Below are positions 15,186-22,924 of a DNA stretch of 33,086 nucleotides, piece by piece. The position numbers and the translations under genes were made by a program. The stretch covers positions 1 to 33,086 of the forward strand of contig JBBDNV010000052.1 of assembly GCA_040877415.1 (NCBI GenBank), given 5' to 3'. The stretch's first letter is position 1. Every line of letters starts with the position of its first letter. The notes below the pieces were generated by a model, which had not been told where the DNA came from, made no database searches, and saw only the letters and a program-made list of their open reading frames with translations. Origin of the DNA: JBBDNV01 sp040877415 (GTDB taxonomy: Bacteria; Planctomycetota; Planctomycetia; Pirellulales; PALSA-1355).

Positions 15186-16040
15186 CTACGACCGCGCAAT
15201 CACGCGGTGAAAATGGAGCTGCACTTCGCGGTCCACCACCCGGCGGACGCCTTCGACCAGGCAGTGGGGTTCGTTGTCTTCCTGGCCGCGACGGATGATT
15301 TCGTCCAGTTTCTCGGCGTGGCCGACGGTGAACGTCGATTGGTAGATGATCTGGTTGCCGGCGTCCAGCTCGGGGACGATGAAGTGGCAGGTGGCCCCGT
15401 AGGTCAACATGCGGCTGGCAAACGCCTCGTGATAGGGACGCATGCCGGGGAAGCTCGGCAGCAGCCCGTGGTGTAAATTGATGATCCGGCCGCCGGCGTA
15501 TTTCCAGCAACTGGCCGCCGGGAGCAAGCGCATGTAGCGGGCCAGGATCAGGTAATCGATCTCATACTCGTCGCAGAGGGCCATCATGTGGTCGTCGTCG
15601 ACGGCGCCCTGGTCGTCGCCGATCGAGTGCCATTCGACGCCGAACTGTTCGGCCAGGGAGCGGCAGTTGGGCCGATTGCCGATCATCACGGCCGCTTCGG
15701 CTCCCACGCGACCGTCGCGAATCGCGCGCAGCAGCGCCAGCGCCGGCTCGGGGCGAAAGGTGGTGCAGATCGCCAGCCGCGGTCGATCTTTCCGCTCCTC
15801 CGGCGACCAGACGCGCACCGAAAGCCCCTTGAGCTTGCCGATCTGGCCCAACTGCGGCCGCAAACTCGGCCAATGTTCTTCGGCCAGCTCAATCCGCAGC
15901 AACATCGCGAACAGGCTCAGCTCGTCATGGTCGTACATCTGGATTTCGGCAATGTTGGCCCCCAGACCCGTGACGTGATGGATGATCGGATCGGCCAGGC
16001 CTCGGTTGTCGGGCCCGACGGCGGTGATGACGACTTGCAT
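15186..16040 (-). CDS. purU: Formyltetrahydrofolate deformylase (PurU type)
   Basis: 284 residues. It hydrolyses 10-formyltetrahydrofolate to formate and tetrahydrofolate, releasing one-carbon units. The N-terminus (1-80) is an ACT domain (VGPDNRGLADPIIHHVTGLG). From about 90 a formyltransferase fold follows, with the conserved INLHHGLLPSFPG holding Asn and His of the active site, GATCHFI, and ELDAGNQII holding the catalytic Asp. Length matches PurU (about 280). Small differences from E. coli PurU in the regions around these motifs leave open a relative with altered specificity, but the order of domains is diagnostic. A hairpin lies just downstream. In the context of amine and phosphonate degradation, it could balance one-carbon units, although no direct link is seen. 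Confidence 0.85.
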   Translation of the reverse strand: MQVVITAVGPDNRGLADPIIHHVTGLGANIAEIQMYDHDELSLFAMLLRIELAEEHWPSLRPQLGQIGKLKGLSVRVWSPEERKDRPRLAICTTFRPEPALALLRAIRDGRVGAEAAVMIGNRPNCRSLAEQFGVEWHSIGDDQGAVDDDHMMALCDEYEIDYLILARYMRLLPAASCWKYAGGRIINLHHGLLPSFPGMRPYHEAFASRMLTYGATCHFIVPELDAGNQIIYQSTFTVGHAEKLDEIIRRGQEDNEPHCLVEGVRRVVDREVQLHFHRVIARS

Positions 16041-16401
16041 GGCGGTTGGAGGGAGATTGGTTCGAGCCAGCCGAGGCTCATGAAAACCTCACAATGGACC
16101 TCACAATTATAGGACATCTTGGCCCGGCCGCAGCCCGCGCGCTCCCGGGTAACTCCACGTGGCGGCCGAGCGTATATTTACGGGCGGCTTTTCGGCCGAA
16201 ACTTTGCATGCGGCCAGCGCTTCGGTTAGGCTGGGCCTTCGGCACATCTGCGGCGCTAGCGCGCTCTGGAGCCGGGCCGGCAATCGTGTATGGGCTGCGT
16301 GTGTTGCGAAGCGCTGCCGCCGCTGGAATCCTCATGATCGGCGTCGTTTGCCAAGGACGCTCGTTCGAGCCGGCAGGTGGCAGACAAAGGACCCGAGCGT
16401 T
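16041..16401. other. 361-bp intergenic region between purU and a small membrane protein gene
   Basis: No supported gene and no clean hairpin. It must contain the leftward promoter of purU and the rightward promoter of the small gene at 16402. The open frame reaching upstream from that small gene to 16159 is poor in coding character. Confidence 0.4.
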
Positions 16402-16605
16402 ATGAACAAGATCACGGGCGCGATATTGATGTTGGCCGCGGCGATATCGGGGCATAGTGTGTTCGTGTTTCTGGCGAGCCATCCCGAGATTCACAAGTAC
16501 GATATTCCACCGAGCGTTTCCAGGATGGTGCTGTTTGCCATCGCGACAACAACCGTGCTGGGGCTCTGGGGCGCGTACTACCTGTTCCGGCAGGACCCGA
16601 GGTAG
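16402..16605 (+). CDS. Small two-helix membrane protein, unknown function
   Basis: 67 residues from ATG 16402. Two hydrophobic helices, about residues 3-27 (ITGAILMLAAAISGHSVFVF) and 40-62 (SRMVLFAIATTTVLGLWGAY), are joined by a short polar loop (ASHPEIHKYDIPP). The C-terminus ends in RQDPR, which predicts a cytoplasmic basic tail. No ribosome site is obvious. Not a recognised family. Confidence 0.55.
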   Translation: MNKITGAILMLAAAISGHSVFVFLASHPEIHKYDIPPSVSRMVLFAIATTTVLGLWGAYYLFRQDPR

Positions 16606-16992
16606 CCGGCGGCGACGGATCAAGCGGAGTAGCGCGCCAAGGTCGTCGCAACAAACGTTTGCGATTCCGACCTGCCGGTCGGTACGTCGGCTGACGGGAA
16701 TCATTTTTCGCGCGCCGAATGCTTGATTCTTCGCGGCGACCTCGCTATAAAGGGGATGGATGAGGGCGCGCCAGCTTATCCCATCTTTCGGCGCGGCCTC
16801 GTCTTAGTCACGTCTGCTGCGGAACAGCGGAAAAATTCCGATCAAATCTCTGATCCGACGGTTCCGTCGTTGCGTAGTAAGACTTGTCGGGTTTGGAACA
16901 GAATCCTTTTTGACTCGCCGGGGGAAGCTCTGCCCCTCGCGCGAGCAACACGTCTGGGTCGTTTCACATCTTTCAGAGAGAGGCACATCGAC
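16606..16992. other. 387-bp intergenic region
   Basis: No gene. A CTATAAAGGGG stretch at about 16744-16754 and an AT-rich patch around 16820-16850 may relate to promoter function for the next small gene. I see no strong palindrome. Confidence 0.35.
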
Positions 16993-17199
16993 ATGATACG
17001 CAAGGCATATCACACGAACATGTCGGCCACGGACCCCACACCGGAGCAAATTCGCGAGCTCAGCGCGGCGATCCGCAAACAATGGACTCCCCGCGAACGC
17101 GCGCGCCGCTTGGGAGTCAAGCACATCAGATGGTTGCCGCCGGTGATTTCCGAACTCGACCTGCCCGGCCAGTTGGCCGGCGAATTCGATTCGAATTGA
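16993..17199 (+). CDS. Small basic hypothetical protein of a planctomycete-like type
   Basis: 68 residues from ATG 16993, behind GAGAGG about 9 bases upstream. It is hydrophilic and lacks a signal peptide. The core TPEQIRELSAAIRKQWTPRE then RARRLG recalls a recurrent small planctomycete family that I know only by its Q/E-I-R...W-S/TP-RER-RR pattern and whose function is unknown. A DNA-contacting role is possible from the basic helix but not shown. It stands alone, flanked by gaps of more than 380 bp on both sides. Confidence 0.6.
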   Translation: MIRKAYHTNMSATDPTPEQIRELSAAIRKQWTPRERARRLGVKHIRWLPPVISELDLPGQLAGEFDSN

Positions 17200-17584
17200 G
17201 GCGCTAGCGCGGACTCGTCACGGATCCTTCCTCTGGACCGCTGGTCGCTCGACGCGCTCGGAGCGCCGATTTATCCCGAGAGCCGGGTGCAGTTGGGCCT
17301 GGCCGAGGACGTGGCCGCCCGATTCGGGCTCGGTCATCGGGCGCGCGTGGTCCGATTCGACCAGTCTCGCCGGTTTACCCCAAAGCGCAGCGACCCGGTG
17401 TTTGGCGGCCTGGCCCAATTGGAATCGGCCGGCGACGAATACTTTCGTGTACGACACGCAGCAATATCGGGCCGTCCCGATTCCCAGAGCGCTTGCTGCC
17501 TGGCGGGTGCCGCCGCGTCGATTCGGGTATGATTTCGAGTAATGGTCCCGCCTCGCGCGAGCATGCATCAATCGACAGGATATC
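17200..17584. other. 385-bp intergenic region upstream of the ABC operon
   Basis: A plus-strand open frame of about 100 codons ending at 17532 has partly protein-like composition (DRWSLDALGAPIYPESRVQ), but no clear start and a frayed C-terminus. It could be a decayed gene fragment. The segment near 17530 has GGGTATGAT, a possible -10 for the downstream operon. Confidence 0.3.
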
Positions 17585-18544
17585 ATGACCCAGTCGCCGG
17601 CCGTCGACGTTCGAAACTTGAGCAAACGATACCGCGACGGTATCTTCGGCGGGCGGCGGATTGACGCTCTGTTGGGGGTCAGCCTGTCGGTCGAGCACGG
17701 CGAAATCTTCGGCTTGCTCGGTCCCAACGGAGCCGGCAAAACGACGCTGATCAAAGTGTTGTTGGGAATCGTGCGCGCCACGCGCGGCGAGGCGTCGCTG
17801 TTGGGCCGGCCAGCCGGCAGCCGGTCGGGACGCAAACAGGTCGGCTACCTGCCCGAGAACCATCGCATTGGGCGGCATCACACCGGCAATTCGGCGCTGG
17901 CTTTTTTCGGCTCGTTGAGCGGGCTGTCGGGGGCCGAAATTCGCCGCCGCCGGGGCGACCTGTTGGCGGCCGTCGGCTTGGCCGAGTGGGGACGCACGCC
18001 GATTCGCAAATACTCCAAGGGGATGCTCCAGCGGCTGGGCCTGGCACAGGCCATGCTTCACGATCCGCAGCTCTTGATCCTCGACGAACCGACTGACGGC
18101 GTCGATCCGGTGGGCCGCAGCGAGATGCGCGCGAATCTGCAGCAACTCAAGGCCGCCGGCAAAACAGTCTTCATCAACAGCCACCTGCTGCAGGAAGTGG
18201 AGCTGGTCTGCGACCGCGTCGCCATTCTGGATTGCGGCAAATTGCTCCACCTGGGGTCGATCGCCGAACTGACGCGGCATCGTAGCGACGGCGAAGTGCG
18301 CATCGTAGCGGCCGGCCCGGAAGGCGCGATTCGCGCGGCGCTGGCCGAATTGAATCCGGCCGAGGTGCGCCCGGTCGGCCCCGGCCAGTTTGAAATGCTT
18401 TTGCGGGGGACGGACCAGGCGGCGATCGACCGCGCGATCGATCGGCTGCGCGGGCAGTCGATCAGCCTCGTTTCGATGACGCGCAAATCGCAGACGTTGG
18501 AAGAGGCTTTTTTGGGAATCTTGCAGCAGGCCCGCTCCCGATGA
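17585..18544 (+). CDS. ABC transporter ATP-binding protein
   Basis: 319 residues, ATG 17585 with AGGAT 5 bases upstream. Walker A GPNGAGKTT is at 46-54, Q-loop region GYLPENH at about 87-93, signature YSKGMLQRLGLAQ at 143-155, Walker B LLILDEPTDGVDP at 163-175, and H-loop H200. The signature is the KGM form typical of ABC-2/DrrA- and NatA-like exporters. The C-terminal 100 residues (about 220-319) form the usual accessory domain of this group. Its stop overlaps the ATG of the permease (ATGA), so the two are coupled. Substrate unknown. Confidence 0.93.
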   Translation: MTQSPAVDVRNLSKRYRDGIFGGRRIDALLGVSLSVEHGEIFGLLGPNGAGKTTLIKVLLGIVRATRGEASLLGRPAGSRSGRKQVGYLPENHRIGRHHTGNSALAFFGSLSGLSGAEIRRRRGDLLAAVGLAEWGRTPIRKYSKGMLQRLGLAQAMLHDPQLLILDEPTDGVDPVGRSEMRANLQQLKAAGKTVFINSHLLQEVELVCDRVAILDCGKLLHLGSIAELTRHRSDGEVRIVAAGPEGAIRAALAELNPAEVRPVGPGQFEMLLRGTDQAAIDRAIDRLRGQSISLVSMTRKSQTLEEAFLGILQQARSR

Positions 18545-20814
18545 TGCGTCCCTACCTGACGGTGATTCGCGATTCGTTTCACGAGGCGCTCGCGTCGCGC
18601 GTGTTGTGGATTCTGCTCGCGGTGACGACGATCTTCTTGTTGTTGCTGTTGCCGGTGGGCCTGGTCGAGCAGGCCGGCTCCTACCTGAGCGAGGAGGATT
18701 TTCTCGATCCCGACAAGCTGATCGAGCGCATCGTGGCCCAGGGCAAGGCGGACTCTCCTTCGCCGGGGCGGCGCATCTGGGAACTGTTGCCGCCGGCCAC
18801 GAAAGAGTCGGCCCAGGCCAAGCCGAGCGAGCCGTTTGCCAGGCGCATGCGGTTTAACAACTTCGAAAAGGCCCTGCGCGAACTGCTCGCCCGGCGCGAC
18901 TTCTATAACAAGGACGATTGGGTCAAGGATCGCCTGTCGATCGAGGCCAGGGCACTGGCGCGCAAAGACCCGGCAAAACTGCCCGAAGACGAGCTCGCGC
19001 GGTTTAATCGGCTGGCGCTCGAGGCCGCCTATCCCGAGCTGATCGCTCCGATTCCGCCCAAGCAGATTCAACTGGCCTATTTCACCTGGGAGCTGGGCAT
19101 TCCGCTGCCGGTCGAGCCCGAGCAGCTTTATCCGGCGATCAACCAGATGCTGGTCGGCGCCTTGGGAATGCTTCTGGGCGGGGCCGGGGTGTTCGTGGCC
19201 GTGCTGGTCACGGCCTCGATGATTCCCCAGACGTTCGAAGCCGGATCGGTCGATTTGCTGTTGAGCAAGCCGGTCTATCGCGGCGCGCTGTTCTTGGCCA
19301 AGTTCCTGGGCGGCTGCGCCTTCATCGCCATCAACGCGGCCTATTTCATCGTCGGGCTGTGGCTGATCCTCGGGCTGCGCATCGGGCTGTGGAATGAGCG
19401 CCTGCTGCTGGCGATCCCCCTGTACTTGTTTCTGTTCGCCATTTATTACGGCGTGTCGTCCCTGGCCGGGCTGATTTGGCGCAACGCGATCGTATCGGTC
19501 GTGCTGGCGGTCGTGTTCTGGTTCGTTTGCTTCGCTCTGGGAACGGCGGTCGGTTTCGTCGAGCAGCTTTCGCTCAATCCGCGGCGGCTGGTCCGGATCG
19601 TGCCGGCCGGCGAAACGTTGGTCGCCGTCGACCAGGCCGAGGTCTTTCAGTGGGACGACGAGGATCACGACTGGCAAAAAATCTTTGCCGGACGCGACGA
19701 CAACAATTTCGCGTTCGTGTTCGCCATGCGCCTCGTCGGGCCGGTGTACGATCCGGTCGGCGAGCGGATGCTGGCGTTCCGTTCGACGATCCCCGGATTT
19801 TCGCCCTTTGGCTCGGTGAATCGCCTGCTGATCGGCAGCCGGGCCGACGATTGGCGGCGAACCGAGGGCGTGACCGTGCCCGACGGTGCCGGCGGGTTGT
19901 TCGTCACGCGCAAGGGCGACGTGCTGGTGGCGGCCGCCAGCGGCGTCTATCGACTGCAAGGCGACATCGGCGCCCGCCAGGAGGACATCAACTTCTTTGG
20001 CGTGCACATTCCGCTGCCCGAGAGCCGCGGCCGGTTCGCCAGCGCCGGGCCCGCCGTGCAAATGCGGCCCTTGGAAAGCGCCGCGATGGATCCCGAAACG
20101 CTCGACGTCGCGCTGTTCGACGGCACGCGGCTGGTGCTGTGCTCGCCGGACGATAAGGGGACGTATCACGAAACGGGCAAAGCCGATTTCGAGCGCAAAG
20201 TGCGGGGCAAAGTGACGCTGGCGGGCGGAAGAGTTTATCTGGCGCTGGCCGGCGGCGAAGTTCGCCCTTACGGGGCCAGGCTCAAACCGCTTGCGCCGCT
20301 TGCCACCGACGTCAATAGCATGCCCGACGCCGTGGCCATCTCGGCCGGCGGAAAATACCTGGCAATCGTGTTCAAAAACGCCCGGCTGTGGCTGTACGAC
20401 GCGCGCAATTCGCGCGAGCTGCCGCTCTCGATCGTGGGGCAGGGGGACGTGTCGGCCGCGACCTTCCAGGGCCACAAGCTGTTCGTGGCCGACCGTCTGA
20501 CGCGGGTCACCGAGTACGATCTGGCAAAGCTCGAAGTCGAACATCAGTGGCACGGGGCGCTGCCGCTTGTCGAAAAAATCTACCGCTACGCGCTGCACCC
20601 CGTGTACACGGTGTTTCCCAAGCCGGGCGAGCTCAATCAAACCGTCAATCACGTGTTGACCTCGAAGGACACCAAAATCGCCGGCCTGCGGCTCGACGAA
20701 GGTCCTGCCGCCCCGACGAAAATCGACGTGTGGGGACCGGTGTGGAGCAACCTGGCGTTTCTCGTCGTGGTGCTGGCGATCTCCTGCCTGTACATCGCCC
20801 GCAAGGATTTTTGA
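18541..20814 (+). CDS. ABC-2 type permease with a large beta-propeller-like insert
   Basis: 757 residues. Transmembrane segments: about 18-42, 205-230, 258-290, 292-318 and 318-345, then a last one near 735-755 that ends in the RKDF tail. An extra polar stretch lies between segments 1 and 2 (about 45-200). Between segments 5 and 6 sits a soluble region of about 370 residues with repeated strand-turn units, such as VYRLQGDIGA, VALFDGTRLVLCSPD, LAIVFKNARLWLYDAR and LFVADRLTRVTEYD, resembling a WD40/YVTN-type beta-propeller. By topology it is extracytoplasmic or cytoplasmic depending on the helix count; I favour the side shared by both flanking helices. Its role is unknown, perhaps substrate recognition or partner binding. 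It is co-transcribed with the ATPase and followed 113 bp later by an exported protein. Confidence 0.85.
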   Translation: MMRPYLTVIRDSFHEALASRVLWILLAVTTIFLLLLLPVGLVEQAGSYLSEEDFLDPDKLIERIVAQGKADSPSPGRRIWELLPPATKESAQAKPSEPFARRMRFNNFEKALRELLARRDFYNKDDWVKDRLSIEARALARKDPAKLPEDELARFNRLALEAAYPELIAPIPPKQIQLAYFTWELGIPLPVEPEQLYPAINQMLVGALGMLLGGAGVFVAVLVTASMIPQTFEAGSVDLLLSKPVYRGALFLAKFLGGCAFIAINAAYFIVGLWLILGLRIGLWNERLLLAIPLYLFLFAIYYGVSSLAGLIWRNAIVSVVLAVVFWFVCFALGTAVGFVEQLSLNPRRLVRIVPAGETLVAVDQAEVFQWDDEDHDWQKIFAGRDDNNFAFVFAMRLVGPVYDPVGERMLAFRSTIPGFSPFGSVNRLLIGSRADDWRRTEGVTVPDGAGGLFVTRKGDVLVAAASGVYRLQGDIGARQEDINFFGVHIPLPESRGRFASAGPAVQMRPLESAAMDPETLDVALFDGTRLVLCSPDDKGTYHETGKADFERKVRGKVTLAGGRVYLALAGGEVRPYGARLKPLAPLATDVNSMPDAVAISAGGKYLAIVFKNARLWLYDARNSRELPLSIVGQGDVSAATFQGHKLFVADRLTRVTEYDLAKLEVEHQWHGALPLVEKIYRYALHPVYTVFPKPGELNQTVNHVLTSKDTKIAGLRLDEGPAAPTKIDVWGPVWSNLAFLVVVLAISCLYIARKDF

Positions 20815-20927
20815 ACGGACGTTGGGCCAAGATTGCCCCCGTCGCGGCGAATACTCGAGCGGACGGCGACAGTGGTGGCGCTGCGCGCCCTGACAAGTCA
20901 ACCCCCGGCCCTCAAAGGAGACTTGCG

Positions 20928-22724
20928 ATGAACAGAATCTTGTCCAGAACGCTCGTCGGCGTGGGATTGCTCGGGTTCCTGGTGCTTTCGGCGGCCGCTC
21001 AAGAGCCGTCAGCCGAACGTGCCGAGTCGCAATTCGAGCGGGCCTTTTATCTCGAGGTCCATCAAAACGACCTGGCCGGGGCCGCCGCCGTGTATGAAAA
21101 GGTGGCGGCCAACTCCACGGCCCCGGAAAAACTGCGGGCCGAAGCCAAAACCCGGCTGGCCGGCATTCGCGAGGACCTGGCTTCGGCCGAGCTGGCGCGG
21201 CTCATGCCGCCGGAGGTGATCGCCTACGCGCATCTGGCGGAGCCGGGCGAACACGTCGAACGGCTGCTGAAGTTGATGGGGCTCGTCGGCCCGGTGCCCG
21301 AGGGCGCGGCCGACGTCAAGCCGTTCAAGCTGGGCGGCGGACTGGTGCTGCCGGCCGATTTCACGATCAGTCCGGCCTTGGTCGACGAACTGAAGAAGCT
21401 GCGCGGGGCGGCGATCGGCCTGACGGGGATCGACAAAGGGGGCCGGCCCTCGGGGCTGGTGGCCGTACACCCGGGCAATTGCAACCTGCTGCGGGGGCTG
21501 ATCGAGACGGCCGTGCAACTGCTCGAGCCAGGCGAGCCGATCGACGGGTTCAAAACGTACCGGGTGCCCGATTTGGGTTGGGTGATGATCACGAATCGCT
21601 TGGCGCTGGCGGCTGATTCGCGCGCCGAGCTCGCGGCGGCGGCCGAGCGGCTGCGCAATCCGTCGGCTCCCAGCCTGGCTTCGAGCGCATCGTTCCAGAA
21701 AGTGGCGGCCGAGGCCAAGGGTTCGCTGCTGTTCGCCTACGTCGACGGTCCGGCCGCGGTCAAGCGGTTCGGTTCGCAGATCGACGGGCAGCAGGGTCGG
21801 ATGATCCGCGCGCTGTTGGACTTGGAGCATCTCGAGTCGATCGTGGTCACGCTCACGACGAACGACCAGGGGATTTCGCTGGCCGCGCAAATGAACCTGA
21901 TGCCGGGCCACAAGAACATGATTTATGCCTTGGTGCGCACGGCGCCGATGACGAAGCGCTCGCTCGAGCTGGTGCCGCAAGGCGCGGCCGGCGTGTTGAC
22001 CATTGGGCTCAACCCGCCCGGACCCGCCGCGCCGACCGTGACGAATCCGGACGGCACGCCGAGCATCAGCCTGATGGACGTGGGTCGCGAGCTGTTCGGC
22101 AACATCGACGAGGTGTCGGTGTTTGCCATGGCGCCGGCCGGCGACGCGCAGGGCCGGCAGCCGTTTCCGGAGATCGGCGCGGTGATCGCGGTCAAGGATC
22201 CGGCGAAGTCCGAAGCGCTGTGGAACCAGATCCTGTCGCTGGCGACGTTGTTCGGAGCCAAAAGCGCGCAGCCGCCAACTGAGGCGGAAATTGCCGGCAA
22301 GAAAGGCAGCGTCTACCAGTTCGACGGCATCCCGCCGATTGCGGTGGTGCGCGCGGGCGGAGTGCTTGTCGTCGGTACGCGGTCGGCCGTCACGGCGGCG
22401 GTTCAAGCGGGGGCGGACGGAAATTCGATCTTGAAGGATCCCCTCTTCGCGCCGCTGTTGGCCCGCCTGACGCCCAATGCGAGCAAAGCGCTCTTGATCG
22501 ACGCGGGTCGGGCCATGCCCATCGTGGCCGCCCTGGCCGGCGGCGGCTCGTCGGACGAAATGCGCTTGATCGGGGCGCTGGTGCACGATATGAAAATCTC
22601 GATCGTGACCGACGAAGCGCCCAATCGCCTGACGATTCGCGCCGACGTAACCGGCCTGCCCAAGTTCCGCGACATTGTCATGCTGCTCAACGGCCAGCAG
22701 CGACAGGCGGCCGCGGCGAAGTGA
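20928..22724 (+). CDS. Exported protein of unknown function, third gene of the ABC operon
   Basis: 598 residues from ATG 20928, fixed by a perfect AAAGGAG 7 bases upstream. Upstream in-frame codons overlap the permease gene and are not used. A signal peptide covers 1-24 (VGLLGFLVLSAAAQ). Residues about 25-85 look like an alpha-helical, TPR-like segment (FERAFYLEVHQNDLAGAAAV, AKTRLAGIREDL). The remainder alternates strands and helices, with repeated patterns such as GSLLFAYVDGPAAVKRFGSQ and VLVVGTRSAVTAAVQAG, recalling DUF3352-like exported proteins. That assignment is tentative. It is probably co-transcribed with the ABC genes and may act with them in the periplasm or envelope. Confidence 0.75.
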   Translation: MNRILSRTLVGVGLLGFLVLSAAAQEPSAERAESQFERAFYLEVHQNDLAGAAAVYEKVAANSTAPEKLRAEAKTRLAGIREDLASAELARLMPPEVIAYAHLAEPGEHVERLLKLMGLVGPVPEGAADVKPFKLGGGLVLPADFTISPALVDELKKLRGAAIGLTGIDKGGRPSGLVAVHPGNCNLLRGLIETAVQLLEPGEPIDGFKTYRVPDLGWVMITNRLALAADSRAELAAAAERLRNPSAPSLASSASFQKVAAEAKGSLLFAYVDGPAAVKRFGSQIDGQQGRMIRALLDLEHLESIVVTLTTNDQGISLAAQMNLMPGHKNMIYALVRTAPMTKRSLELVPQGAAGVLTIGLNPPGPAAPTVTNPDGTPSISLMDVGRELFGNIDEVSVFAMAPAGDAQGRQPFPEIGAVIAVKDPAKSEALWNQILSLATLFGAKSAQPPTEAEIAGKKGSVYQFDGIPPIAVVRAGGVLVVGTRSAVTAAVQAGADGNSILKDPLFAPLLARLTPNASKALLIDAGRAMPIVAALAGGGSSDEMRLIGALVHDMKISIVTDEAPNRLTIRADVTGLPKFRDIVMLLNGQQRQAAAAK

Positions 22725-22740
22725 GAAGGGGAAGGGAACT

Positions 22741-22910
22741 AACCACCAAGACACCAGGGACACGAAGACGATGGGAATTCACTTTGTCTCTCCGTGCTCT
22801 CTGCGCCCTCTGCGGTTTTGATTCTTTGTAGAATTCAGATAAGGATTTGAACCGCAGAGGGCGCAGAGAGGGCCGAGAGGACTTTTTTCTCTCGTCGTGT
22901 TTTGGTGGTT
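22741..22910. repeat. MITE-like palindromic element with a perfect 21-bp inner inverted repeat
   Basis: Outer ends AACCACCAA (22741) and TTGGTGGTT (22902-22910) are inverted repeats. An inner perfect 21-bp inverted pair lies at 22797-22817 and 22850-22870, separated by 32 bp. The whole could fold into a long hairpin. It lies between the exported-protein gene and the convergent beta-helix gene. A 17-base piece of its right end (22903-22919) recurs at 24448-24464. No transposase is present. Confidence 0.75.
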
Positions 22911-22924
22911 AACTGCTTTGTCAC

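Noticed and set aside
16159..16401. N-terminal extension of the small membrane protein gene
   Set aside because: The extension is C/R/W-rich and lacks coding character; the ATG at 16402 begins a well-formed two-helix protein.
17287..17532. Plus-strand frame of about 81 codons before the ABC operon
   Set aside because: No clear start codon or ribosome site and the C-terminal half looks random. At most a gene remnant.
18058..20901. 947-codon minus-strand frame opposite the ABC genes
   Set aside because: Composition is Q/R/H/D-rich and shows no domain; the plus-strand genes carry all ABC motifs. Typical high-GC antisense frame. The same holds for frames at 21009-22763, 24767-26647, 26887-28536 and 10649-12052.
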